Assembly: GCF_013364215.1 (NCBI RefSeq)
Contig: NZ_CP054923.1
Span: forward strand, 5,642,001 to 5,706,000
Direction: 5' to 3'
DNA: 64,000 bases
Source of the DNA: Verrucosispora sp. NA02020
GTDB lineage: Bacteria > Actinomycetota > Actinomycetes > Mycobacteriales > Micromonosporaceae
The position numbers and the translations under genes are program-made. This document shows positions 24,679 to 32,211 of this stretch, piece by piece. The notes below the pieces were generated by a model that did not search any database, was not told the DNA's origin, and saw only the letters and a program-made list of their open reading frames with translations. How positions within the stretch are numbered: the stretch's first letter is position 1; each line of letters opens with the position of its first letter.

Positions 24679-26297
24679 CGGCCCTCACCGCTGGTGTCGC
24701 GGTCGAGGAGGTTGCGCAGCGATTCGGGCAGCAGCGGTCCGGACGGCGTACGCGGCAGCGGTGGTCGGGCCGGTTCGGGGGCGGTTTCCCGCCGGACCTG
24801 GGCGAGGATGTCCGCCGCATCGCCGGGTGCCGGGTACTGGCGGGCCATGTCGCGGATGTCGTCGTCGGAGACGTACGAGAAGCGGACCCGCATCGGGTCG
24901 GGGGTGCCGTCGAGGATCACGTACCCGACGCCCTTGGCCCATCGCGGCATCTGGTCAGCGAGGGCACCCCGAGTGCGGGCACCGTCGCCAAGGACCATGT
25001 CGACCTGGGACGCCTCGGTCAGGCCGAGCGCGATGCGGGTCGGGAACAGGTCCCGGAACGGCAGCACGTCCTTACGCGGGTCCTGCAACGCCGCCACCAC
25101 CAGGACACCGACCCCGGCCCCCTGGGACAGCAGCAACCCGAGCGACGAGGCGATGCGCTTACGCAGCTCGACATCTTGCAGGTAGGCGGTCAGTGCGGCC
25201 ATCTCGTCGACGACGACCACGACCAGGGGGTCAGCCTCCGTCGGCGTGTGCACCCGCACCGTGCCCGCAAGCCGGGTCTGCCGCTCCCGGAGGACGGTGA
25301 CGGCCTCGTCGAGGAGATCGGCCATGGCCTCGAAGGACTTGCAGGCGAACCGGGCGAACATCGGACGGCCGAGCGCGAACTCCATCCCGCCCTTCGGGTC
25401 GATCACCCAGAGCCGGACGAGGCCGGAGGCGATCCCGCCGCCGAGGACCCGCACCAGCGACCACAGCACCGACCCCTTACCGGAGCGGGTCGCCCCACCC
25501 ACGAGAACATGCGTGGCAAGCAGGTGCAGCGACCAGGGACGCAGGTCCTCCCGACGGGCCAGGGGCAGCGCGGTGAAGTCCGGCACCGCCGGCACGTCGA
25601 ACGGCGGGACCACGGTGCGCAGCGCGTCGGTCCGCACCACCGCCAGGTAGACCAGCGTCGGCCGATCCCGGAACCGCACCCGATCCACCAGGCGCAGCAG
25701 CCACGCACCATGGCCGGTACGGGTCGGTGGGTCGCCGGGACGTTCCGAGTAGACCCGGACGTGCCGCCGGCCGAACGCGTACGCGAGATTGGCGCTGACC
25801 GCCTGGAACTGTTCCGGCGTCTGGCCCCGCACCATGCGGACGGTCAACACGTCGAGCGCCTGATCTGAGCGCACCCGCAACAGTTGCGGCAGGACCGGCT
25901 GAAGGTCGTAGGTGTCGGCGAGCCCGCACAGCGTCATGGCCTCCCGCCACACCCGCCGGTACACGAACACCCGCCGGAACGAGCCGAGCAGCGGACCGGC
26001 GAGCCAGGTCCACCAGGACGACTCGTCCCGCCACCGCCACACCGCCGAGGCCGCCGACCCCAGCACCAGCGGCACCACCAGCCCGGACCAGCCGAACTCG
26101 ACGAACAGCCACAACGCCAGCACCGCCGTACCGGTGGCCACCGGATGCCGCAGGCACCACCAGACAGCCCGGCCGGACCAGCGCAGCACCAGGCCGAGCA
26201 GCACCGCCCACATAGGCAGCGCGAACCGCTTCGGCCGGAACACCACCAAGTCCCCGGCCGAAGTCATCACCACGTCACCGCGAGGCCGCCCGAACAT
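24675..26297 (-). CDS. traB: TraB/FtsK-SpoIIIE conjugative DNA translocase
   Basis: 540 residues. Two N-terminal membrane segments (LPMWAVLLGLVL, ATGTAVLALWLFVEF) precede the FtsK ATPase domain, with Walker A GGATRSGKGS at 267-276 and Walker B VVVVVDE ending at Glu365. VIDPKGGMEF and LLLSQGAGVGVLVVAALQDP are further FtsK blocks. In actinomycetes this single hexameric pump moves double-stranded DNA between hyphae. Its start overlaps the zinc-ribbon ORF stop (TGATG). Length is typical of TraSA-like proteins. Confidence 0.93.
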   Translation of the reverse strand: MFGRPRGDVVMTSAGDLVVFRPKRFALPMWAVLLGLVLRWSGRAVWWCLRHPVATGTAVLALWLFVEFGWSGLVVPLVLGSAASAVWRWRDESSWWTWLAGPLLGSFRRVFVYRRVWREAMTLCGLADTYDLQPVLPQLLRVRSDQALDVLTVRMVRGQTPEQFQAVSANLAYAFGRRHVRVYSERPGDPPTRTGHGAWLLRLVDRVRFRDRPTLVYLAVVRTDALRTVVPPFDVPAVPDFTALPLARREDLRPWSLHLLATHVLVGGATRSGKGSVLWSLVRVLGGGIASGLVRLWVIDPKGGMEFALGRPMFARFACKSFEAMADLLDEAVTVLRERQTRLAGTVRVHTPTEADPLVVVVVDEMAALTAYLQDVELRKRIASSLGLLLSQGAGVGVLVVAALQDPRKDVLPFRDLFPTRIALGLTEASQVDMVLGDGARTRGALADQMPRWAKGVGYVILDGTPDPMRVRFSYVSDDDIRDMARQYPAPGDAADILAQVRRETAPEPARPPLPRTPSGPLLPESLRNLLDRDTSGEGR

Positions 26298-26476
26298 CAG
26301 GCACCCCGCAGCGACACGAACCGGCCCGCCGCGTCACGCACCGGCGGGAACGGAAGAACGAGCTGCCCGGCGCAGCACCCACACCGACCGTCAACACCGG
26401 TGGATGGTTCGAACCGGACCTGACACGCGACACACCGAGGCCAACCACGGCCAGCCCGACGCCTACCCTTGGACAC
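26297..26476 (-). CDS. Small zinc-ribbon protein
   Basis: 59 residues from GTG 26476 with GAGAGG seven bases upstream. PRCVACQVRF and GRCGCCAGQL supply a CxxC...CxCC zinc ribbon. It is coupled to traB. Such small ribbons are frequent ahead of AICE translocases; function unknown. Confidence 0.75.
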   Translation of the reverse strand: MSKGRRRAGRGWPRCVACQVRFEPSTGVDGRCGCCAGQLVLPFPPVRDAAGRFVSLRGA

Positions 26477-26570
26477 GTCACGACCTCTCTCGACAGAGCA
26501 GGGGAAGAGACACCAGGGGGCGGGGCTGCCGTCCGCCAAGACCAGACAGCCCCGCCCCCACCTGAAACGG

Positions 26571-26966
26571 CTACGCCGCCGCCTTCTTGCCACCGACCAC
26601 CGGAGCCCGCAGCCCGGTCGCCCGCAGCGAATACGCCATCCGACCGTTGTTCGCCACGTACGGCGTCACCGTCATCCCGTCGAACTCCACCGCCTCGAAC
26701 GGCGCACCCGACGGCGGCACCGGCTGATAGTCAGCCGAGATCTTCACCGTCGTCTCCCGCGAGCGCTTGCCCAGCTCAGGGTCAAGATCCATCACCCGGA
26801 CCTGCCACACCCGCTGACCAGTCAGCTTGTCCTTCGCCGGGGACCGCCGACCCGTCTTCTCGTCGTAGTCCTCGACCTCACCCAGCGACTCGGGCACCAA
26901 CGCGCACCCCGCCGGGAACACGTCCTCGAACCGCACGGCGAACCTCGTACCGCCACGCAGAGCCAT
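26571..26966 (-). CDS. pra: Pra-like replication/integration/excision activator
   Basis: 131 residues (MALRGGTRFAVRFEDVFPAGC). The blocks FEDVFPAGCALVPESLGEVEDYD, VWQVRVMDLDPE, AVEFDGMTVTPYV and MAYSLRATGLRAP match remembered AICE proteins named plasmid replication, integration and excision activator (pSAM2 Pra family). In pSAM2, Pra switches on rep-xis-int and is repressed by KorSA. The gene heads the minus-strand operon, directly beside a large inverted-repeat operator. No structural motif explains its activity. Confidence 0.8.
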   Translation of the reverse strand: MALRGGTRFAVRFEDVFPAGCALVPESLGEVEDYDEKTGRRSPAKDKLTGQRVWQVRVMDLDPELGKRSRETTVKISADYQPVPPSGAPFEAVEFDGMTVTPYVANNGRMAYSLRATGLRAPVVGGKKAAA

Positions 26967-26977
26967 CGCTCCAACCT

Positions 26978-27051
26978 CCAACTTGTTGACTTGTCTGCCA
27001 AGTTGCGAGGTCCAAGGTAGACGGCACTTGGCAGACAAGTCAACAAGTTGG
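26978..27051. promoter_or_regulatory. Operator: 26-bp inverted repeat upstream of pra
   Basis: 26978-27003 and 27026-27051 are perfect reverse complements with a 22-bp spacer. Each arm contains ACTTGTCTGCCAAGT or its complement, itself a near-palindrome. Octamers ACTTGTCT (26989) and AGACAAGT (27033) start 44 bp apart, exactly as at the second operator. Likely bound by the element's GntR/KorSA-like protein. Confidence 0.7.
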
Positions 27052-27471
27052 CTCGGCGCTGCGCTGTCGACGCGGGCGCGGGCGCGGGTTGCCACCAGCA
27101 AGCTGCACTCATCGGAAGTCATCACGGCGAGCGCGTGTGACGTTAATTACTGGAAGGCCAGTCCGAGACGCCCAACGAGAGAGCGGATTTACGTTACAGA
27201 AGGGGTCTAAGGAGAATGTCCAGAACTCCAGACAAATCGATCTAGCGCCACATATTACCGATTCGAGAAAGCCTGCCTCGGTACCGCATTTTTCCTGCTC
27301 AGGAGCCACGTGAACGCTAATCAAATAATAACATGTGCGAAGTTGCGCGACTTCCAAATATTACCACCGCAATCACCGGCGACCCGCCACAAGCCAGCAA
27401 GCAAGAGACGGCTGGCGACGCCGAGCTGCCTGTTTCCATTACCCTCGAAACCGATGCCGAGGGAGGTGAGA
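27052..27471. other. Low-GC leader region with possible leader peptide
   Basis: 420 bp, clearly AT-richer than the surroundings, without a convincing long gene. A 9-codon frame at 27216-27245 (MSRTPDKSI) follows AAGGAG and could be a leader peptide. A GTG at 27310 with AGGAG opens a frame continuous with the peptide gene at 27472. The double-strand origin could also lie here, but none is identifiable by eye. Confidence 0.4.
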
Positions 27472-27573
27472 ATGGAGCTTGTTTTCGCACTACGAATCTC
27501 GCGTCAGGTGATCATCCGCGTCATCGTCGTCGTGACGGTCGTAGTGGTCAGCGGCAACGTTTGGATCTACTGA
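27472..27573 (+). CDS. 33-residue hydrophobic peptide
   Basis: GGGAGG stands six bases before ATG 27472. The peptide MELVFALRISRQVIIRVIVV continues into a Val-rich stretch and ends SGNVWIY: one basic residue cluster plus a single membrane span. It may be a small membrane protein of the element. In-frame extension to GTG 27310 would give 87 residues, with an upstream part whose codon use is poor for this genome. Confidence 0.55.
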   Translation: MELVFALRISRQVIIRVIVVVTVVVVSGNVWIY

Positions 27574-27671
27574 GGACCACAGATGGCAAGGGCGGGACCA
27601 CCGGGTCCCGCCCGGCCTCGTTCACCGAGAAGCGGGGTGCTGCATCACCGCCTAGCGGGTATCCGGCGGTC

Positions 27672-28118
27672 ATGTCCGACCGTGTTCCAAGAACATCCGA
27701 GCGCGAGCACGCGCGTCCTCGCGGCCTCGATGACCCGACTGTCGAGGCGCTCGGCGAGCTAAGCAAGGCGTTGGAGACGATTCACCGGGTGCGTGGGCAC
27801 CTGTACGCCGCTCACCAACTCGTCGGCGGCGCAGACCTCACCCTGGACCGCGTCGTCGAGCTGCTACGGCAAGCGGGCCACGACGAGGTAGCCAAGCGGG
27901 TAGAGCGGGAGTTGCTGGGCCGGAACGTCCTACCCGGTCGCTGGACCTTCCAGATCATGGAGGAGTTCGACGATGGGTACTACGCCGCGTTCCAGGAGGT
28001 CGAGCGGTACGCCCGCGAGACGCTTGCCGGCGGCCAACGGCACATCTTCGAGGCAGAGATGAAGGAGCGTCGGCGCACTCATGGCATGCCGGGACATGAG
28101 GCTACGCCGCAAAAGTGA
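27672..28118 (+). CDS. Hypothetical protein, helical
   Basis: 148 residues from ATG 27672 (MSDRVPRTSEREHARPRGL). TVEALGELSKALETIHRVRGHLYAAHQLVGGADLTLD is divided into helices, then RWTFQIMEEFDDGYYAAFQEVERY. It looks like a conserved soluble actinobacterial protein. An upstream frame is open to 27333 but lacks a ribosome site. The 3' end overlaps the convergent glycosyltransferase gene by 17 bp. Confidence 0.7.
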   Translation: MSDRVPRTSEREHARPRGLDDPTVEALGELSKALETIHRVRGHLYAAHQLVGGADLTLDRVVELLRQAGHDEVAKRVERELLGRNVLPGRWTFQIMEEFDDGYYAAFQEVERYARETLAGGQRHIFEAEMKERRRTHGMPGHEATPQK

Positions 28119-28878
28119 CCGGCAGCCCGTTCGGGAGCATCGAGGCCAGGGCAACGGCTCTGGCCTCGATGATCTTCATGCGGCCCTCGTACTCGACGGG
28201 TTCGCGGTGCGCGGCTTGGCTCGTGACCTGACCTGGCCACTTGCGGTAGAGCAAACCGTGTTCACGGGTGAAGTAACCCTCGCTGACCGCGCTGGCAGCG
28301 AGGAGTAGGCCAGTGTCCTCGGAGGCCGGGAGTGCCATCCAGCCGCCGAGGGCGAGGAGCAGATCCCGGCGGATGCAGAGAGTGGCGGGGTGGACCTGGG
28401 CGCGGTAACCGTTGGCCTGCCAGAAGGCGAGCACGGCACCGCGGCTGATGGGTCCGCCGGCCGGATCCTTGTCCCATCCGACGGTAGACCCATCGGGCAT
28501 CAGGTCCAGGACGCGCGAGGTCGTCCAGCCGATCTGCGGGTGGATGTCGAAGGCGGCGATGTCGCGGGCGAGTGCACCGGCCGTGAGTTGGTCGTCAGCG
28601 TCGAGCACCTTGACCAGATCGCCGGTGACACGGGAAAGAGCGAGGGTGCGGGCAACACCCGGGCCGCCGGAACGACCACCGCCGAGGCTGATGCGAGGGT
28701 CGTCCGGCAGAACCCCGTCCAACGCACCGGTCTGCCCGTCCTCCTGGACGAGCCACTGCCAGTCCCACCCGTCGGGCATGTCTTGCTTGACCAACGAGTC
28801 GTACGCACCGGCCAGGTACTCGACGCTGGGCGCATGGACCGGAGTGATGACCGTGACGAGATGCGTCAAGTTTTCCAC
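28102..28878 (-). CDS. Family 2 glycosyltransferase
   Basis: 258 residues from GTG 28878, overlapping the GntR gene stop by 13 bp. VTVITPVHAPSVEYLAGAYDSL is the GT-A nucleotide-binding start; Asp93-Ala-Asp95-Asp96 (VLDADD) is the DxD metal site; GGWMALPASEDTGLLLAAS holds the acceptor-side ED motif. It should transfer a sugar from a nucleotide sugar, acceptor unknown. As element cargo coupled to a regulator it might modify cell-surface glycans, for example in phage or entry exclusion, which is speculative. Confidence 0.88.
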   Translation of the reverse strand: MENLTHLVTVITPVHAPSVEYLAGAYDSLVKQDMPDGWDWQWLVQEDGQTGALDGVLPDDPRISLGGGRSGGPGVARTLALSRVTGDLVKVLDADDQLTAGALARDIAAFDIHPQIGWTTSRVLDLMPDGSTVGWDKDPAGGPISRGAVLAFWQANGYRAQVHPATLCIRRDLLLALGGWMALPASEDTGLLLAASAVSEGYFTREHGLLYRKWPGQVTSQAAHREPVEYEGRMKIIEARAVALASMLPNGLPVTFAA

Positions 28879-29828
28879 CGTTGCAGTTTGTGGGAGTACA
28901 CAAGCTCGGTCCGGTCCCCTGGCATCACCACGTCGGCCACCTCGACGGCCCGGCCGGTGGTGTCGATGGACGTCTTGCGCACGGTCAACACGGAGACGCC
29001 GGGGTCGATGTCGAGGAGTTCGGCCTCATCCGGCGACGGCGGACGCGCCCGAACCTCGTCCTCGATGCGGTCCAACTCGACGCCGATCGTGTAGAGCTGG
29101 TGCTGGGAGCCACCGGGCCACGGCTCGTTGCTGGCGTCGAGCAGGTCCGGGTTCGCGGCCACCAGGTCATAGGGCAGGTACGAGTACGACATGGTCAGCG
29201 GGGCGTTCTCATGCCTGGACGAGGTCCAGTAAACCCGGCGCAGCAGCGGCGTACCCGGCTCGACCCGCAGCGCCGCTGCCATCTCCGCATCGGCCTCGAC
29301 GCGGGTGTACTCGGCGTGGAACTTGAGGTCGTCGACGGTCAGGCCGGTGTCATGCTCGGTCGCGCCGGTCTTGAGCCGCTCGTCCTGGTCGAGCAACACC
29401 CGGTCCTTCTCCCACTGGTACCGCTCCGCGTTACGACGCCGTACCCGCTGGCGAGGTGCCCGAACGTAGGTGCCGCGCCCCTGCTCTGCGCGGACCAGGC
29501 CCCACTCGCGGAGCTGGCGGATGGCGTTGCGGACACTCGTGCGCGACAGGCCCGACGTCTCGGCCAACTCCGTCTCCGACGGCATCAGGGTGCCGGGCGC
29601 GAGTTCTCCGCTCGTGATTTTGACCCGCAACTCTTCCGCGAGTTGCAGGTAACGAGGGCGCCAGTCCCGGCCATGCACACCGGTCACCGTACCCCCTAGA
29701 CGTTCCAACGACTGCCAGGTAGTCCCACCCGCCGGCCGCTCCGGCACCGCCGGTACTTCCACCACCGGCCCACGACGACGAGACACCGCAGGAGTACGGC
29801 GAGAGTTGCGGCGATCAGTCGCGGTCAT
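28866..29828 (-). CDS. GntR/UTRA regulator with basic N-terminal extension
   Basis: 320 residues. The first 50 residues are basic and disordered-looking (TATDRRNSRRTPAVSRRRG); the real start could be GTG at VTGVHGRDWRPRY. The winged helix follows (MPSETELAETSGLSRTSVRN, GRGTYVRAP), then a UTRA domain (VEPGTPLLRRVYW, NEPWPGG, EVADVVMPGDR). It is related to the GntR protein at 17.0-17.8 kb. Translationally coupled on both sides, it likely controls this cargo operon. Confidence 0.88.
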   Translation of the reverse strand: MTATDRRNSRRTPAVSRRRGPVVEVPAVPERPAGGTTWQSLERLGGTVTGVHGRDWRPRYLQLAEELRVKITSGELAPGTLMPSETELAETSGLSRTSVRNAIRQLREWGLVRAEQGRGTYVRAPRQRVRRRNAERYQWEKDRVLLDQDERLKTGATEHDTGLTVDDLKFHAEYTRVEADAEMAAALRVEPGTPLLRRVYWTSSRHENAPLTMSYSYLPYDLVAANPDLLDASNEPWPGGSQHQLYTIGVELDRIEDEVRARPPSPDEAELLDIDPGVSVLTVRKTSIDTTGRAVEVADVVMPGDRTELVYSHKLQRWKT

Positions 29829-30144
29829 AGGTGCCCTCCAACGGTCGTCCCTTGGTCATCACTCGCCACCGGACATAGGTCAGTTCATAGATCAGCCGGT
29901 CGAGCTGCACCCGCGACAACAACACCGATTCGGTTCCCCCGGAACGGGTGACGTCGACCTTGACCATCGGGTCGCGGCGGCGAAACCGGTCCAGGAGCAG
30001 TTGCACACTCACCCATCCGCTGCGTTCGGTGCCGACCGTGGCGAGCAGCCCCCGATGCATCGGATCGCTCGGCCCGCAGCCCTGGCACCAGTCGGGACAC
30101 TCGGCGTCCTTAGCCGGTCGCCTGCCAGTCGGCTCGTCAGGCAT
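29815..30144 (-). CDS. Hypothetical protein with PDWC motif (DUF6907-like)
   Basis: 109 residues from ATG 30144, with GAGG six bases upstream and an 8-bp overlap with the previous stop. ECPDWCQGCGPSDPMHRG gives a Cys/His cluster. The second half (TRSGGTESVLLSRVQLDRLIYEL) ends in a helix that aligns in pattern with the neighbouring 111-residue protein (PQVRQLVEQLRSLL). Function unknown. Confidence 0.7.
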   Translation of the reverse strand: MPDEPTGRRPAKDAECPDWCQGCGPSDPMHRGLLATVGTERSGWVSVQLLLDRFRRRDPMVKVDVTRSGGTESVLLSRVQLDRLIYELTYVRWRVMTKGRPLEGTYDRD

Positions 30145-30472
30145 TGCCATCCTCGCCCCCATGAGGTCCGACCTGGGCCAGCAGCGACCGCAGTTGCTCC
30201 ACCAACTGCCGGACCTGAGGCAGCGGCAGTTCCGCCCAGGGGCCACCGATCCGGCAGGACACATGGACCATGACTCTCGGATCCTGACCATCGGATCCGA
30301 CCAGGTACGACACGACCGACCCGGACGCCCAGGCATCTCCGACCTTCAACGACGCGCCCCGGTGACGCCGAGGCATGTGCGCCATCACCGGCGGGACCAG
30401 ATGGCCGCACCGATCCGGCGCACACCAGTCCGGATGCACAGGCGGCCACGTCGGCCGGTGCGGCGCAGTCAC
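30137..30472 (-). CDS. DUF6907-like hypothetical protein
   Basis: 111 residues from GTG 30472 (GTGA overlap, GGGAGG eight bases upstream). HPDWCAPDRCGHLVPPVMAH resembles the PDWCxxxxC..H site of DUF6907 proteins, common in actinomycete mobile elements. The body is beta-rich (SVVSYLVGSDGQDPRVMVHVSC), followed by a C-terminal helix. Confidence 0.72.
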   Translation of the reverse strand: MTAPHRPTWPPVHPDWCAPDRCGHLVPPVMAHMPRRHRGASLKVGDAWASGSVVSYLVGSDGQDPRVMVHVSCRIGGPWAELPLPQVRQLVEQLRSLLAQVGPHGGEDGNA

Positions 30473-30705
30473 TTCGACCACCTCCCACCGTTGCCCCGGT
30501 ACGCCTGCCCCGGGGTCATGAACGGTGGCTGCCGCAGCGTCGGCATCGCCCGCGTCCACTCCGTCGACCAACGCGACGAGTTCCGGGAGGTAGCGACGGG
30601 ACGAACCTCGTCACGGCTGCTGGCTGCTGCCGGAGCGGTTCGGTCTGCTCGTCGGCGTGAACGCCAGGACGAGAACCAGGAACGTCGACGATGAGAGCCA
30701 GGCAT
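30469..30705 (-). CDS. Small basic hypothetical protein, first gene of cargo operon
   Basis: 78 residues from ATG 30705, with GGAGG four bases upstream. Arg/Ser-rich N-terminus (MPGSHRRRSWFSSWRSRRRA), polar middle, FMTPGQAYRGNGGRW at the end. The overlap with the next gene and the strong ribosome site support it, although composition alone would not. Confidence 0.6.
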   Translation of the reverse strand: MPGSHRRRSWFSSWRSRRRADRTAPAAASSRDEVRPVATSRNSSRWSTEWTRAMPTLRQPPFMTPGQAYRGNGGRWSK

Positions 30706-31022
30706 CGCACCTCCACACGTAGGGAGCCGGCGACCGACCAGGGGGACCAATCGGCCGCCGGCCCGACAGAGGGCACGGCGCACCGTCCGACACCGGACGG
30801 GTCGGATATCGCCGAGCCACCTCGTGCACGCGACCACCGCAACCGGCCCACCAGGACGCCGCGCCTCACGCACGGCCAGGCCGACGCAGCACCACACCTG
30901 ATACGCGCCGTCATCCCAGCCGCACACTCGGAAACGTACCTACAAGTGGATGACTTGTCTACACATCAAAACGACACACCCGCTTGGCACTTGGTAAGAC
31001 AAGTGCCAGGTACGGTGACCAG
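30706..31022. other. Divergent control region
   Basis: 317 bp between the cargo operon and the KorSA-like gene. The right half holds the operator at 30953-31007; the left half shows no gene. Confidence 0.5.
30953..31007. promoter_or_regulatory. Operator upstream of the KorSA-like gene
   Basis: ACTTGTCT at 30953 and AGACAAGT at 30997 start 44 bp apart, as at the pra operator. The right site lies in a palindrome ggcacttg-gtaaga-caagtgcc (30986-31007) ending 15 bp before the start codon, placing the repressor over the promoter. Confidence 0.7.
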
Positions 31023-31448
31023 GTGCCCACCCCGCACTACGGACAGCCCCGCTACCGGGCCATCGCCGACGAGTTACGAGAGCGCATCCAGAGCGGCGTA
31101 ATTCCACCTGGCGCCCTACTGCCGACCGAAAGCACACTTTGCGCCGAGTTCAGGGCAAGCCGTGGCACCATTCGTCATGCACTCGCCGCCCTTCGCGAGG
31201 AAGGGTTAGCCGTCACCGATCACGGCAGGGGAACTTACGCATCCATACATGTCTGGGGATCTTCAGGGCAGTCTCGAACAGCGCTGCGGACGGTCCTAGC
31301 CGATTCACGTCTAGCCGCGCTCCTAGGGGTGACTCTCGGAGAGCAGGTTACCGAACAAGAGACCGCCATAGAGGAAAATGGACGCGTTTCGTCAGTCGTT
31401 CGAGTGTATCGAAAGCCTGTTCGAAGTGCGGACAAGCAGAGCAAATAA
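31023..31448 (+). CDS. KorSA-like GntR regulator (winged helix only)
   Basis: 141 residues from GTG 31023 (VPTPHYGQPRYRAIADEL). The GntR winged helix covers residues 8-75 (LPTESTLCAEFRASRGTIRHALAAL, GRGTYAS). The remaining 65 residues are too short for a UTRA domain and look polar. This short form and its divergence from an operator with half-sites shared with pra fit the KorSA repressor of pSAM2-like elements, which keeps pra silent. The GC content of its 3' half falls, so part of the C-terminus may be recently joined. Confidence 0.8.
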   Translation: MPTPHYGQPRYRAIADELRERIQSGVIPPGALLPTESTLCAEFRASRGTIRHALAALREEGLAVTDHGRGTYASIHVWGSSGQSRTALRTVLADSRLAALLGVTLGEQVTEQETAIEENGRVSSVVRVYRKPVRSADKQSK

Positions 31449-31606
31449 TTCCAAGAGACACCCAACCGCAAACACAACCCATAAGCGCCTTAACTGAGCG
31501 CTAGAAAGATTGATTACCGGATGTTGCAAGACCACCTAAAGGCATGATATGCGCCAGCCTCCCCACCAACATCCGCCCGAGTGTTGCATTTCTCAATAAC
31601 GCTCCA

Positions 31607-32209
31607 CTAGACAGCCACCGCACCAAGCGCATCAACTACCGATTCCAGGAAGTCAAGGCTGTCACTGACAAGCTGATCGTTAATCGGGTAGCGCGTCGGA
31701 GGAATGGTGGGGTCCGTATCAGCCTCGTGAACTATCTTATTTCTGCGATCTACGATTAGCTTTAATCGCCGCTTCACGCTATCAGGCGACTCCCCGAGAT
31801 GCTTGGCAACCTCCTGCCAAATCGGCACATCGCTAATCAGCTTGTAGACTTCCGCGATCTTGTCCGGATTCTGGAAGGATAGGTACCCATGCTGCTCGCG
31901 AATCTCAGCATCAAGCCAAGAAATGCCGGGCTGCGACAGAGCAATTCTGACTGAAGACATCCGGACGCGGAATCGCTCATAGCCCTTCGCCGGGGCATGC
32001 AATTCCTGCTCCGTCAACAACATTCTTGCACGCACCTCCTCGTGCACGAAGTGGTCAAGCGCACTGACGCCTTGCACGAGGGCTGACCGCAGCAAATCGT
32101 CCGTGTTAATTGCAGCAGTAAGCTGAGCCGAGAGCGCAATCGCCGTTGACACTAAATCTCGCGCATAGCTAAGGTTCTTTTTAAAGAGTGCCAGTTCGGC
32201 AGCCGGCAT
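31607..32209 (-). CDS. HEPN-domain putative RNase (MAE_28990/MAE_18760-like)
   Basis: 200 residues. Helical throughout. The C-terminal RRNKIVHEAD contains the Rx4H motif of HEPN ribonucleases (Arg156, His161). LVQGVSALDHFVHEEVRARM is the matching first helix pair of the RiboL-PSP/MAE_28990 group. HEPN RNases are common effectors in toxin-antitoxin and anti-phage systems. It begins 2 bp after the ParA-like stop and is clearly lower in GC than the element backbone. RNA cleavage is inferred from the motif only. Confidence 0.8.
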   Translation of the reverse strand: MPAAELALFKKNLSYARDLVSTAIALSAQLTAAINTDDLLRSALVQGVSALDHFVHEEVRARMLLTEQELHAPAKGYERFRVRMSSVRIALSQPGISWLDAEIREQHGYLSFQNPDKIAEVYKLISDVPIWQEVAKHLGESPDSVKRRLKLIVDRRNKIVHEADTDPTIPPTRYPINDQLVSDSLDFLESVVDALGAVAV

Positions 32210-32211
32210 CC

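Noticed and set aside
27333..28118. A 261-residue version of the 27672-28118 gene
   Set aside because: The added upstream part lacks a ribosome site, overlaps the better-supported 27472 peptide in another frame and has atypical codon use.
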